Below, one piece after another: positions 1 to 12,700 of a DNA stretch of 23,969 nucleotides. The notes below the pieces were generated by a model. It made no database searches. It was not told the DNA's origin and saw only the letters and a program-made list of their open reading frames with translations. The DNA comes from Saccoglossus kowalevskii. Taxonomy: Eukaryota > Hemichordata > Enteropneusta > Harrimaniidae. Location: the NCBI RefSeq assembly GCF_000003605.2, contig NW_003116636.1, positions 1 through 23,969 on the forward strand, in the 5' to 3' direction. How positions within the stretch are numbered: the stretch's first letter is position 1; the number at the start of each line of letters is the position of its first letter. Both the position numbers and the translations under genes were made by a program.

Positions 1-49
1 TTTATATATAATCTGTACCATACATGGCTTTGCAATGTATTCATATTAT
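1..49. other. Left flank of the array, AT-rich, no gene seen
   Basis: These 49 bases are not part of the regular repeat. They open with a short TA-rich stretch at 4-11. The first regular unit begins at 50; position 49 also fits the last base of a unit. A stretch at 23-36 (CATGGCTTTGCAAT) resembles the unit junction CATGCTTTGAAT with two extra bases, so a decayed remnant of an older unit is possible but weak. An ATG at 35 happens to open the long plus-strand frame running into the array. No promoter or splice signal can be supported here. Confidence 0.7.
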
Positions 50-1360
50 AAATCAATATGGGAGAAAAGCTCAATATCAGCCCATGAAGTGACAGACCCA
101 TGCTTTAAATCAATATGGGAGAAAAGCTTAATATCAGCCCATGAAGTGACAGACCCATGCTTTAAATCAATATGGGAGAAAAGCTTAATATCAGCCCATG
201 AAGTGACAGACCCATGCTTTGAATCAATATGGGAGAAAAGCTCAATATCAGCCCATGAAGTGACAGACCCATGCTTTGAATCAATATGGGAGAAAAGCTT
301 AATATCAACCCATGAAGTGACAGACCCATGCTTTGAATCAATATGGGAGAAAAGCTCAATATCAACCCATGAAGTGACAGACCCATGCTTTGAATCAATA
401 TGGGAGAAAAGCTCAATATCAGCCCATGAAGTGACAGACCCATGCTTTGAATCAATATGGGAGAAAAGCTCAATATCAACCCATGAAGTGACAGACCCAT
501 GCTTTGAATCAATATGGGAGAAAAGCTCAATATCAGCCCATGAAGTGACAGACCCATGCTTTGAATCAATATGGGAGAAAAGCTCAATATCAGCCCATGA
601 AGTGACAGACCCATGCTTTGAATCAATATGGGAGAAAAGCTCAATATCAGCCCATGAAGTGACAGACCCATGCTTTGAATCAATATGGGAGAAAAGCTCA
701 ATATCAGCCCATGAAGTGACAGACCCATGCTTTGAATCAATATGGGAGAAAAGCTTAATATCAGCCCATGAAGTGACAGACCCATGCTTTGAATCAATAT
801 GGGAGAAAAGCTCAATATCAGCCCATGAAGTGACAGACCCATGCTTTGAATCAATATGGGAGAAAAGCTCAATATCAACCCATGAAGTGACAGACCCATG
901 CTTTGAATCAATATGGGAGAAAAGCTCAATATCAGCCCATGAAGTGACAGACCCATGCTTTAAATCAATATGGGAGAAAAGCTCAATATCAGCCCATGAA
1001 GTGACAGACCCATGCTTTGAATCAATATGGGAGAAAAGCTTAATATCAACCCATGAAGTGACAGACCCATGCTTTGAATCAATATGGGAGAAAAGCTCAA
1101 TATCAGCCCATGAAGTGACAGACCCATGCTTTGAATCAATATGGGAGAAAAGCTCAATATCAGCCCATGAAGTGACAGACCCATGCTTTAAATCAATATG
1201 GGAGAAAAGCTCAATATCAGCCCATGAAGTGACAGACCCATGCTTTGAATCAATATTGGAGAAAAGCTCAATATCAGCCCATGAAGTGACAGACCCATGC
1301 TTTAAATCAATATGGGAGAAAAGCTCAATATCAGCCCATGAAGTGACAGACCCATGCTTT

Positions 1361-2101
1361 GAATCAATATGGGAGAAAAGCTCAATATCAGCCCATGAAG
1401 TGACAGACCCATGCTTTGAATCAATATGGGAGAAAAGCTCAATATCAACCCATGAAGTGACAGACCCATGCTTTAAATCAATATGGGAGAAAAGCTCAAT
1501 ATCAACCCATGAAGTGACAGACCCATGCTTTAAATCAATATGGGAGAAAAGCTCAATATCAACCCATGAAGTGACAGACCCATGCTTTAAATCAATATGG
1601 GAGAAAAGCTCAATATCAACCCATGAAGTGACAGACCCATGCTTTAAATCAATATGGGAGAAAAGCTCAATATCAGCCCATGAAGTGACAGACCCATGCT
1701 TTGAATCAATATTGGAGAAAAGCTCAATATCAGCCCATGAAGTGACAGACCCATGCTTTGAATCAATATGGGAGAAAAGCTCAATATCAGCCCATGAAGT
1801 GACAGACCCATGCTTTAAATCAATATGGGAGAAAAGCTCAATATCAGCCCATGAAGTGACAGACCCATGCTTTGAATCAATATTGGAGAAAAGCTCAATA
1901 TCAACCCATGAAGTGACAGACCCATGCTTTGAATCAATATGGGAGAAAAGCTCAATATCAGCCCATGAAGTGACAGACCCATGCTTTAAATCAATATGGG
2001 AGAAAAGCTCAATATCAACCCATGAAGTGACAGACCCATGCTTTAAATCAATATGGGAGAAAAGCTTAATATCAGCCCATGAAGTGACAGACCCATGCTT
2101 T
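1361..2101 (+). repeat. Array sub-block A1 (units 24-36), paired with units 84-96
   Basis: The unit types in order are ESA, EST, KST, KST, KST, KSA, E(W to L)SA, ESA, KSA, E(W to L)ST, ESA, KST, KLA. Ten of these thirteen match the unit exactly 60 positions downstream (units 84-96). The mismatches are units 26, 33 and 35. Such an ordered match suggests the two blocks descend from one segment, copied and then altered by single-unit changes or conversion. Confidence 0.6.
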
Positions 2102-3549
2102 AAATCAATATGGGAGAAAAGCTCAATATCAGCCCATGAAGTGACAGACCCATGCTTTGAATCAATATGGGAGAAAAGCTCAATATCAGCCCATGAAGTG
2201 ACAGACCCATGCTTTAAATCAATATGGGAGAAAAGTTCAATATCAGCCCATGAAGTGACAGACCCATGCTTTGAATCAATATGGGAGAAAAGCTCAATAT
2301 CAGCCCATGAAGTGACAGACCCATGCTTTGAATCAATATGGGAGAAAAGCTCAATATCAGCCCATGAAGTGACAGACCCATGCTTTGAATCAATATGGGA
2401 GAAAAGCTCAATATCAGCCCATGAAGTGACAGACCCATGCTTTAAATCAATATGGGAGAAAAGCTCAATATCAGCCCATGAAGTGACAGACCCATGCTTT
2501 AAATCAATATGGGAGAAAAGCTTAATATCAACCCATGAAGTGACAGACCCATGCTTTGAATCAATATGGGAGAAAAGCTTAATATCAACCCATGAAGTGA
2601 CAGATCCATGCTTTGAATCAATATGGGAGAAAAGCTTAATATCAGCCCATGAAGTGACAGACCCATGCTTTGAATCAATATGGGAGAAAAGCTTAATATC
2701 AGCCCATGAAGTGACAGATCCATGCTTTGAATCAATATGGGAGAAAAGCTTAATATCAGCCCATGAAGTGACAGACCCATGCTTTGAATCAATATGGGAG
2801 AAAAGCTCAATATCAGCCCATGAAGTGACAGACCCATGCTTTAAATCAATATGGGAGAAAAGCTTAATATCAGCCCATGAAGTGACAGACCCATGCTTTG
2901 AATCAATATGGGAGAAAAGCTCAATATCAGCCCATGAAGTGACAGACCCATGCTTTGAATCAATATGGGAGAAAAGCTCAATATCAGCCCATGAAGTGAC
3001 AGACCCATGCTTTGAATCAATATGGGAGAAAAGCTCAATATCAGCCCATGAAGTGACAGACCCATGCTTTGAATCAATATGGGAGAAAAGCTCAATATCA
3101 GCCCATGAAGTGACAGACCCATGCTTTGAATCAATATGGGAGAAAAGCTCAATATCAACCCATGAAGTGACAGACCCATGCTTTAAATCAATATGGGAGA
3201 AAAGCTCAATATCAGCCCATGAAGTGACAGACCCATGCTTTGAATCAATATGGGAGAAAAGCTCAATATCAGCCCATGAAGTGACAGACCCATGCTTTGA
3301 ATCAATATTGGAGAAAAGCTCAATATCAGCCCATGAAGTGACAGACCCATGCTTTAAATCAATATGGGAGAAAAGCTCAATATCAACCCATGAAGTGACA
3401 GACCCATGCTTTGAATCAATATGGGAGAAAAGCTCAATATCAGCCCATGAAGTGACAGACCCATGCTTTAAATCAATATGGGAGAAAAGCTCAATATCAG
3501 CCCATGAAGTGACAGACCCATGCTTTGAATCAATATTGGAGAAAAGCTC

Positions 3550-3955
3550 AATATCAGCCCATGAAGTGACAGACCCATGCTTTGAATCAATATGGGAGAA
3601 AAGCTCAATATCAGCCCATGAAGTGACAGACCCATGCTTTAAATCAATATGGGAGAAAAGCTTAATATCAGCCAATGAAGTGACAGACCCATGCTTTAAA
3701 TCAATAGGGGAGAAAAGCTCAATATCAGCCCATGAAGTGACAGACCCATGCTTTGAATCAATATGGGAGAAAAGCTTAATATCAACCCATGAAGTGACAG
3801 ACCCATGCTTTAAATCAATATGGGAGAAAAGCTTAATATCAGCCCATGAAGTGACAGACCCATGCTTTGAATCAATATGGGAGAAAAGCTCAATATCAAC
3901 CCATGAAGTGACAGACCCATGCTTTGAATCAATATGGGAGAAAAGCTTAATATCA
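3550..3955 (+). repeat. Array sub-block B1 with two rare linked variants (units 62-69)
   Basis: Unit 64 carries an otherwise rare C to A at 3674 (His to Asn in the open frame), and the next unit carries T to G at 3707 (Trp to Gly). I see this pair in only one other place, 21232 and 21265. The stretch 3550-3955 appears identical by eye to 21108-21513, covering complete units 63-68 (ESA, KLA, KSA, ELT, KLA, EST). It ends where unit 69 is ELT and its partner is ELA. Confidence 0.85.
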
Positions 3956-4780
3956 ACCCATGAAGTGACAGACCCATGCTTTGAATCAATATGGGAGAAA
4001 AGCTCAATATCAGCCCATGAAGTGACAGACCCATGCTTTAAATCAATATGGGAGAAAAGCTCAATATCAACCCATGAAGTGACAGACCCATGCTTTGAAT
4101 CAATATGGGAGAAAAGCTCAATATCAACCCATGAAGTGACAGACCCATGCTTTGAATCAATATGGGAGAAAAGCTCAATATCAGCCCATGAAGTGACAGA
4201 CCCATGCTTTGAATCAATATGGGAGAAAAGCTCAATATCAGCCCATGAAGTGACAGACCCATGCTTTGAATCAATATGGGAGAAAAGCTCAATATCAGCC
4301 CATGAAGTGACAGACCCATGCTTTAAATCAATATGGGAGAAAAGCTTAATATCAGCCCATGAAGTGACAGACCCATGCTTTGAATCAATATGGGAGAAAA
4401 GCTCAATATCAGCCCATGAAGTGACAGACCCATGCTTTGAATCAATATGGGAGAAAAGCTCAATATCAACCCATGAAGTGACAGACCCATGCTTTGAATC
4501 AATATGGGAGAAAAGCTCAATATCAGCCCATGAAGTGACAGACCCATGCTTTGAATCAATATGGGAGAAAAGCTTAATATCAACCCATGAAGTGACAGAC
4601 CCATGCTTTGAATCAATATGGGAGAAAAGCTCAATATCAGCCCATGAAGTGACAGACCCATGCTTTAAATCAATATGGGAGAAAAGCTCAATATCAGCCC
4701 ATGAAGTGACAGACCCATGCTTTGAATCAATATGGGAGAAAAGCTTAATATCAACCCATGAAGTGACAGACCCATGCTTT

Positions 4781-5521
4781 GAATCAATATGGGAGAAAAG
4801 CTCAATATCAGCCCATGAAGTGACAGACCCATGCTTTGAATCAATATGGGAGAAAAGCTCAATATCAACCCATGAAGTGACAGACCCATGCTTTGAATCA
4901 ATATGGGAGAAAAGCTCAATATCAACCCATGAAGTGACAGACCCATGCTTTAAATCAATATGGGAGAAAAGCTCAATATCAACCCATGAAGTGACAGACC
5001 CATGCTTTAAATCAATATGGGAGAAAAGCTCAATATCAACCCATGAAGTGACAGACCCATGCTTTAAATCAATATGGGAGAAAAGCTCAATATCAGCCCA
5101 TGAAGTGACAGACCCATGCTTTGAATCAATATTGGAGAAAAGCTCAATATCAGCCCATGAAGTGACAGACCCATGCTTTGAATCAATATGGGAGAAAAGC
5201 TCAATATCAGCCCATGAAGTGACAGACCCATGCTTTAAATCAATATGGGAGAAAAGCTCAATATCAGCCCATGAAGTGACAGACCCATGCTTTGAATCAA
5301 TATTGGAGAAAAGCTCAATATCAGCCCATGAAGTGACAGACCCATGCTTTGAATCAATATGGGAGAAAAGCTCAATATCAGCCCATGAAGTGACAGACCC
5401 ATGCTTTGAATCAATATGGGAGAAAAGCTTAATATCAACCCATGAAGTGACAGACCCATGCTTTAAATCAATATGGGAGAAAAGCTTAATATCAGCCCAT
5501 GAAGTGACAGACCCATGCTTT
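4781..5521 (+). repeat. Array sub-block A2 (units 84-96), paired with units 24-36
   Basis: The unit types are ESA, EST, EST, KST, KST, KSA, E(W to L)SA, ESA, KSA, E(W to L)SA, ESA, ELT, KLA. The order matches units 24-36 at ten of thirteen positions with a 60-unit (3420-bp) offset. The core KST, KST, KSA, E(W to L)SA, ESA, KSA is shared without change. Confidence 0.6.
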
Positions 5522-6034
5522 GAATCAATATTGGAGAAAAGCTCAATATCAGCCCATGAAGTGACAGACCCATGCTTTGAATCAATATTGGAGAAAAGCT
5601 CAATATCAGCCCATGAAGTGACAGACCCATGCTTTGAATCAATATGGGAGAAAAGCTCAATATCAGCCCATGAAGTGACAGACCCATGCTTTGAATCAAT
5701 ATGGGAGAAAAGCTCAATATCAGCCCATGAAGTGACAGACCCATGCTTTGAATCAATATGGGAGAAAAGCTCAATATCAGCCCATGAAGTGACAGACCCA
5801 TGCTTTGAATCAATATGGGAGAAAAGCTCAATATCAGCCCATGAAGTGACAGACCCATGCTTTGAATCAATATTGGAGAAAAGCTTAATATCAGCCCATG
5901 AAGTGACAGACCCATGCTTTGAATCAATATGGGAGAAAAGCTTAATATCAGCCCATGAAGTGACAGACCCATGCTTTGAATCAATATGGGAGAAAAGCTC
6001 AATATCAGCCCATGAAGTGACAGACCCATGCTTT

Positions 6035-7744
6035 GAATCAATATGGGAGAAAAGCTCAATATCAGCCCATGAAGTGACAGATCCATGCTTTGAATCAATA
6101 TGGGAGAAAAGCTCAATATCAACCCATGAAGTGACAGACCCATGCTTTGAATCAATATGGGAGAAAAGCTCAATATCAACCCATGAAGTGACAGACCCAT
6201 GCTTTGAATCAATATGGGAGAAAAGCTCAATATCAACCCATGAAGTGACAGACCCATGCTTTGAATCAATATTGGAGAAAAGCTCAATATCAGCCCATGA
6301 AGTGACAGACCCATGCTTTGAATCAATATGGGAGAAAAGCTCAATATCAGCCCATGAAGTGACAGACCCATGCTTTGAATCAATATGGGAGAAAAGCTCA
6401 ATATCAACCCATGAAGTGACAGACCCATGCTTTGAATCAATATGGGAGAAAAGCTCAATATCAGCCCATGAAGTGACAGACCCATGCTTTGAATCAATAT
6501 GGGAGAAAAGCTCAATATCAGCCCATGAAGTGACAGACCCATGCTTTGAATCAATATGGGAGAAAAGCTTAATATCAGCCCATGAAGTGACAGACCCATG
6601 CTTTAAATCAATATGGGAGAAAAGCTCAATATCAGCCCATGAAGTGACAGATCCATGCTTTGAATCAATATGGGAGAAAAGCTCAATATCAGCCCATGAA
6701 GTGACAGACCCATGCTTTGAATCAATATGGGAGAAAAGCTCAATATCAGCCCATGAAGTGACAGACCCATGCTTTGAATCAATATGGGAGAAAAGCTCAA
6801 TATCAACCCATGAAGTGACAGATCCATGCTTTGAATCAATATGGGAGAAAAGCTCAATATCAGCCCATGAAGTGACAGACCCATGCTTTAAATCAATATG
6901 GGAGAAAAGCTCAATATCAACCCATGAAGTGACAGATCCATGCTTTGAATCAATATGGGAGAAAAGCTCAATATCAGCCCATGAAGTGACAGACCCATGC
7001 TTTGAATCAATATGGGAGAAAAGCTCAATATCAGCCCATGAAATGACAGACCCATGCTTTGAATCAATATGGGAGAAAAGCTCAATATCAGCCCATGAAG
7101 TGACAGACCCATGCTTTGAATCAATATGGGAGAAAAGCTCAATATCAGCCCATGAAGTGACAGACCCATGCTTTGAATCAATATGGGAGAAAAGCTCAAT
7201 ATCAGCCCATGAAGTGACAGACCCATGCTTTGAATCAATATGGGAGAAAAGCTCAATATCAGCCCATGAAGTGACAGATCCATGCTTTGAATCAATATGG
7301 GAGAAAAGCTCAATATCAGCCCATGAAGTGACAGACCCATGCTTTGAATCAATATGGGAGAAAAGCTCAATATCAGCCCATGAAGTGACAGACCCATGCT
7401 TTGAATCAATATGGGAGAAAAGCTCAATATCAGCCCATGAAGTGACAGATCCATGCTTTGAATCAATATGGGAGAAAAGCTCAATATCAGCCCATGAAGT
7501 GACAGATCCATGCTTTGAATCAATATGGGAGAAAAGCTCAATATCAGCCCATGAAGTGACAGACCCATGCTTTGAATCAATATGGGAGAAAAGCTCAATA
7601 TCAGCCCATGAAGTGACAGACCCATGCTTTGAATCAATATGGGAGAAAAGCTCAATATCAACCCATGAAGTGACAGACCCATGCTTTGAATCAATATTGG
7701 AGAAAAGCTCAATATCAGCCCATGAAGTGACAGATCCATGCTTT
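6035..7744 (+). repeat. Sub-region enriched for the GAT variant (units 106-135)
   Basis: The C to T change at offset 48, silent in the open frame, occurs in units 106, 116, 119, 121, 127, 130, 131 and 135. I count about 15 such units in the whole array, so eight fall in this 30-unit stretch. Most units here are otherwise ESA. This looks like a local expansion of a subfamily. Elsewhere the variant is at units 45, 47, 209, 275, 383, 397 and 415. Confidence 0.65.
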
Positions 7745-8314
7745 GAATCAATATGGGAGAAAAGCTCAATATCAGCCCATGAAGTGACAGACCCATGCTT
7801 TGAATCAATATGGGAGAAAAGCTCAATATCAGCCCATGAAGTGACAGACCCATGCTTTGAATCAATATGGGAGAAAAGCTCAATATCAGCCCATGAAGTG
7901 ACAGACCCATGCTTTGAATCAATATGGGAGAAAAGCTCAATATCAGCCCATGAAGTGACAGACCCATGCTTTGAATCAATATGGGAGAAAAGCTCAATAT
8001 CAGCCCATGAAGTGACAGACCCATGCTTTGAATCAATATGGGAGAAAAGCTCAATATCAGCCCATGAAGTGACAGACCCATGCTTTGAATCAATATGGGA
8101 GAAAAGCTCAATATCAGCCCATGAAGTGACAGACCCATGCTTTGAATCAATATGGGAGAAAAGCTCAATATCAGCCCATGAAGTGACAGACCCATGCTTT
8201 GAATCAATATGGGAGAAAAGCTCAATATCAGCCCATGAAGTGACAGACCCATGCTTTGAATCAATATGGGAGAAAAGCTCAATATCAGCCCATGAAGTGA
8301 CAGACCCATGCTTT
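7745..8314 (+). repeat. Homogeneous block of ten identical consensus units (136-145)
   Basis: Ten consecutive units are all of the ESA type and look base-for-base identical. Identity to the consensus extends left to the variant base at 7735 and right to the offset-23 T of unit 146 at 8337. It is the longest uniform run I found. Shorter uniform ESA runs occur at units 346-351 and 406-412. Long identical runs next to mixed units suggest recent local amplification or conversion. Confidence 0.8.
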
Positions 8315-8827
8315 GAATCAATATGGGAGAAAAGCTTAATATCAGCCCATGAAGTGACAGACCCATGCTTTGAATCAATATGGGAGAAAAGCTCAATATC
8401 AACCCATGAAGTGACAGACCCATGCTTTGAATCAATATGGGAGAAAAGCTTAATATCAGCCCATGAAGTGACAGACCCATGCTTTGAATCAATATGGGAG
8501 AAAAGCTCAATATCAGCCCATGAAGTGACAGACCCATGCTTTAAATCAATATGGGAGAAAAGCTCAATATCAGCCCATGAAGTGACAGACCCATGCTTTG
8601 AATCAATATGGGAGAAAAGCTTAATATCAGCCCATGAAGTGACAGACCCATGCTTTGAATCAATATGGGAGAAAAGCTCAATATCAACCCATGAAGTGAC
8701 AGACCCATGCTTTAAATCAATATGGGAGAAAAGCTCAATATCAGCCCATGAAGTGACAGACCCATGCTTTGAATCAATATGGGAGAAAAGCTCAATATCA
8801 GCCCATGAAGTGACAGACCCATGCTTT

Positions 8828-9768
8828 AAATCAATATGGGAGAAAAGCTTAATATCAACCCATGAAGTGACAGACCCATGCTTTGAATCAATATGGGAGA
8901 AAAGCTTAATATCAACCCATGAAGTGACAGACCCATGCTTTAAATCAATATGGGAGAAAAGCTCAATATCAGCCCATGAAGTGACAGACCCATGCTTTAA
9001 ATCAATATGGGAGAAAAGCTTAATATCAACCCATGAAGTGACAGACCCATGCTTTGAATCAATATGGGAGAAAAGCTTAATATCAACCCATGAAGTGACA
9101 GACCCATGCTTTGAATCAATATGGGAGAAAAGCTTAATATCAACCCATGAAGTGACAGACCCATGCTTTGAATCAATATGGGAGAAAAGCTCAATATCAG
9201 CCCATGAAGTGACAGACCCATGCTTTAAATCAATATGGGAGAAAAGCTCAATATCAGCCCATGAAGTGACAGACCCATGCTTTGAATCAATATGGGAGAA
9301 AAGCTCAATATCAACCCATGAAGTGACAGACCCATGCTTTGAATCAATATTGGAGAAAAGCTTAATATCAACCCATGAAGTGACAGACCCATGCTTTGAA
9401 TCAATATGGGAGAAAAGCTTAATATCAACCCATGAAGTGACAGACCCATGCTTTGAATCAATATGGGAGAAAAGCTTAATATCAACCCATGAAGTGACAG
9501 ACCCATGCTTTGAATCAATATGGGAGAAAAGCTCAATATCAACCCATGAAGTGACAGACCCATGCTTTAAATCAATATGGGAGAAAAGCTCAATATCAGC
9601 CCATGAAGTGACAGACCCATGCTTTAAATCAATATGGGAGAAAAGCTTAATATCAACCCATGAAGTGACAGACCCATGCTTTGAATCAATATGGGAGAAA
9701 AGCTTAATATCAACCCATGAAGTGACAGACCCATGCTTTGAATCAATATGGGAGAAAAGCTCAATATC
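8828..9768 (+). repeat. Sub-region rich in Thr/Leu-type units (155-171)
   Basis: Thirteen of these seventeen units carry A at offset 31 (T type), and most of those also carry T at offset 23 (L type), for example KLT, ELT, KSA, KLT, ELT, ELT. In units 1-99 the T type makes up about 28%. Units 157-163 and 168-174 match at five of seven positions at an 11-unit (627-bp) offset, a possible higher-order repeat. Confidence 0.6.
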
Positions 9769-12700
9769 AACCCATGAAGTGACAGACCCATGCTTTGAAT
9801 CAATATGGGAGAAAAGCTCAATATCAGCCCATGAAGTGACAGACCCATGCTTTAAATCAATATGGGAGAAAAGCTCAATATCAGCCCATGAAGTGACAGA
9901 CCCATGCTTTGAATCAATATGGGAGAAAAGCTTAATATCAACCCATGAAGTGACAGACCCATGCTTTGAATCAATATGGGAGAAAAGCTCAATATCAGCC
10001 CATGAAGTGACAGACCCATGCTTTGAATCAATATGGGAGAAAAGCTCAATATCAGCCCATGAAGTGACAGACCCATGCTTTAAATCAATATGGGAGAAAA
10101 GCTCAATATCAGCCCATGAAGTGACAGACCCATGCTTTGAATCAATATTGGAGAAAAGCTCAATATCAGCCCATGAAGTGACAGACCCATGCTTTAAATC
10201 AATATGGGAGAAAAGCTCAATATCAGCCCATGAAGTGACAGACCCATGCTTTGAATCAATATGGGAGAAAAGCTCAATATCAGCCCATGAAGTGACAGAC
10301 CCATGCTTTGAATCAATATGGGAGAAAAGCTCAATATCAACCCATGAAGTGACAGACCCATGCTTTGAATCAATATGGGAGAAAAGCTCAATATCAGCCC
10401 ATGAAGTGACAGACCCATGCTTTGAATCAATATAGGAGAAAAGCTCAATATCAGCCCATGAAGTGACAGACCCATGCTTTGAATCAATATGGGAGAAAAG
10501 CTCAATATCAGCCCATGAAGTGACAGACCCATGCTTTAAATCAATATGGGAGAAAAGCTTAATATCAACCCATGAAGTGACAGACCCATGCTTTAAATCA
10601 ATATGGGAGAAAAGCTTAATATCAGCCCATGAAGTGACAGACCCATGCTTTAAATCAATATGGGAGAAAAGCTCAATATCAGCCCATGAAGTGACAGACC
10701 CATGCTTTGAATCAATATGGGAGAAAAGCTTAATATCAACCCATGAAGTGACAGACCCATGCTTTGAATCAATATGGGAGAAAAGCTCAATATCAGCCCA
10801 TGAAGTGACAGACCCATGCTTTGAATCAATATGGGAGAAAAGCTCAATATCAGCCCATGAAGTGACAGACCCATGCTTTGAATCAATATGGGAGAAAAGC
10901 TCAATATCAGCCCATGAAGTGACAGACCCATGCTTTGAATCAATATGGGAGAAAAGCTCAATATCAGCCCATGAAGTGACAGACCCATGCTTTAAATCAA
11001 TATGGGAGAAAAGCTCAATATCAGCCCATGAAGTGACAGACCCATGCTTTGAATCAATATGGGAGAAAAGCTTAATATCAACCCATGAAGTGACAGACCC
11101 ATGCTTTAAATCAATATGGGAGAAAAGCTCAATATCAGCCCATGAAGTGACAGACCCATGCTTTGAATCAATATGGGAGAAAAGCTCAATATCAACCCAT
11201 GAAGTGACAGACCCATGCTTTGAATCAATATGGGAGAAAAGCTTAATATCAACCCATGAAGTGACAGACCCATGCTTTGAATCAATATGGGAGAAAAGCT
11301 CAATATCAGCCCATGAAGTGACAGACCCATGCTTTAAATCAATATGGGAGAAAAGCTCAATATCAACCCATGAAGTGACAGACCCATGCTTTGAATCAAT
11401 ATGGGAGAAAAGCTCAATATCAGCCCATGAAGTGACAGACCCATGCTTTGAATCAATATGGGAGAAAAGCTCAATATCAGCCCATGAAGTGACAGACCCA
11501 TGCTTTGAATCAATATGGGAGAAAAGCTCAATATCAGCCCATGAAGTGACAGACCCATGCTTTAAATCAATATGGGAGAAAAGCTCAATATCAGCCCATG
11601 AAGTGACAGACCCATGCTTTGAATCAATATGGGAGAAAAGCTTAATATCAACCCATGAAGTGACAGACCCATGCTTTGAATCAATATGGGAGAAAAGCTT
11701 AATATCAGCCCATGAAGTGACAGACCCATGCTTTGAATCAATATGGGAGAAAAGCTCAATATCAGCCCATGAAGTGACAGACCCATGCTTTGAATCAATA
11801 TGGGAGAAAAGCTCAATATCAGCCCATGAAGTGACAGACCCATGCTTTCAATCAATATGGGAGAAAAGCTTAATATCAGCCCATGAAGTGACAGACCCAT
11901 GCTTTAAATCAATATGGGAGAAAAGCTCAATATCAACCCATGAAGTGACAGATCCATGCTTTGAATCAATATGGGAGAAAAGCTTAATATCAACCCATGA
12001 AGTGACAGACCCATGCTTTAAATCAATATGGGAGAAAAGCTCAATATCAGCCCATGAAGTGACAGACCCATGCTTTAAATCAATATGGGAGAAAAGCTTA
12101 ATATCAGCCCATGAAGTGACAGACCCATGCTTTAAATCAATATGGGAGAAAAGCTCAATATCAGCCCATGAAGTGACAGACCCATGCTTTGAATCAATAT
12201 GGGAGAAAAGCTTAATATCAACCCATGAAGTGACAGACCCATGCTTTAAATCAATATGGGAGAAAAGCTTAATATCAGCCCATGAAGTGACAGACCCATG
12301 CTTTGAATCAATATGGGAGAAAAGCTCAATATCAACCCATGAAGTGACAGACCCATGCTTTGAATCAATATGGGAGAAAAGCTTAATATCAGCCCATGAA
12401 GTGACAGACCCATGCTTTGAATCAATATGGGAGAAAAGCTTAATATCAGCCCATGAAGTGACAGACCCATGCTTTGAATCAATATGGGAGAAAAGCTTAA
12501 TATCAGCCCATGAAGTGACAGACCCATGCTTTGAATCAATATGGGAGAAAAGCTCAATATCAGCCCATGAAGTGACAGACCCATGCTTTAAATCAATATG
12601 GGAGAAAAGCTCAATATCAGCCCATGAAGTGACAGACCCATGCTTTGAATCAATATGGGAGAAAAGCTCAATATCAGCCCATGAAGTGACAGACCCATGC

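Larger units (their letters stand above)
35..10435 (+). other. Long open reading frame across the repeat, probably not a gene
   Basis: From an ATG at 35 a frame stays open for 3466 codons, reading five non-repeat residues and then 182 copies of a 19-residue peptide (ESIWEKSSISAHEVTDPCF and variants), ending at a TAG at 10433-10435. Against coding: the unit length is a multiple of three, so a stop-free unit stays open indefinitely. Opposite-strand frames are also open for thousands of bases, for example 46-3675 and 16407-21233. Four of the five common variable offsets change the residue (E/K, W/L, S/L, A/T). No signal peptide, membrane segment, non-repeat domain or recognisable family is present. 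If it were expressed, it would be a highly repetitive protein with one Cys and usually one Trp per 19 residues. I consider that unlikely but cannot exclude it without RNA or protein data. Confidence 0.2.

Noticed and set aside
23-36. Decayed repeat unit in the left flank
   Set aside because: The resemblance to the unit junction needs two single-base gaps within 14 bases, and the bases around it do not continue the match.
35-10435. A giant repetitive protein gene
   Set aside because: The open frame follows from a stop-free unit whose length is divisible by three. Most variation alters residues, stops and a frame shift occur downstream, and no non-repeat domain or gene signal is present.
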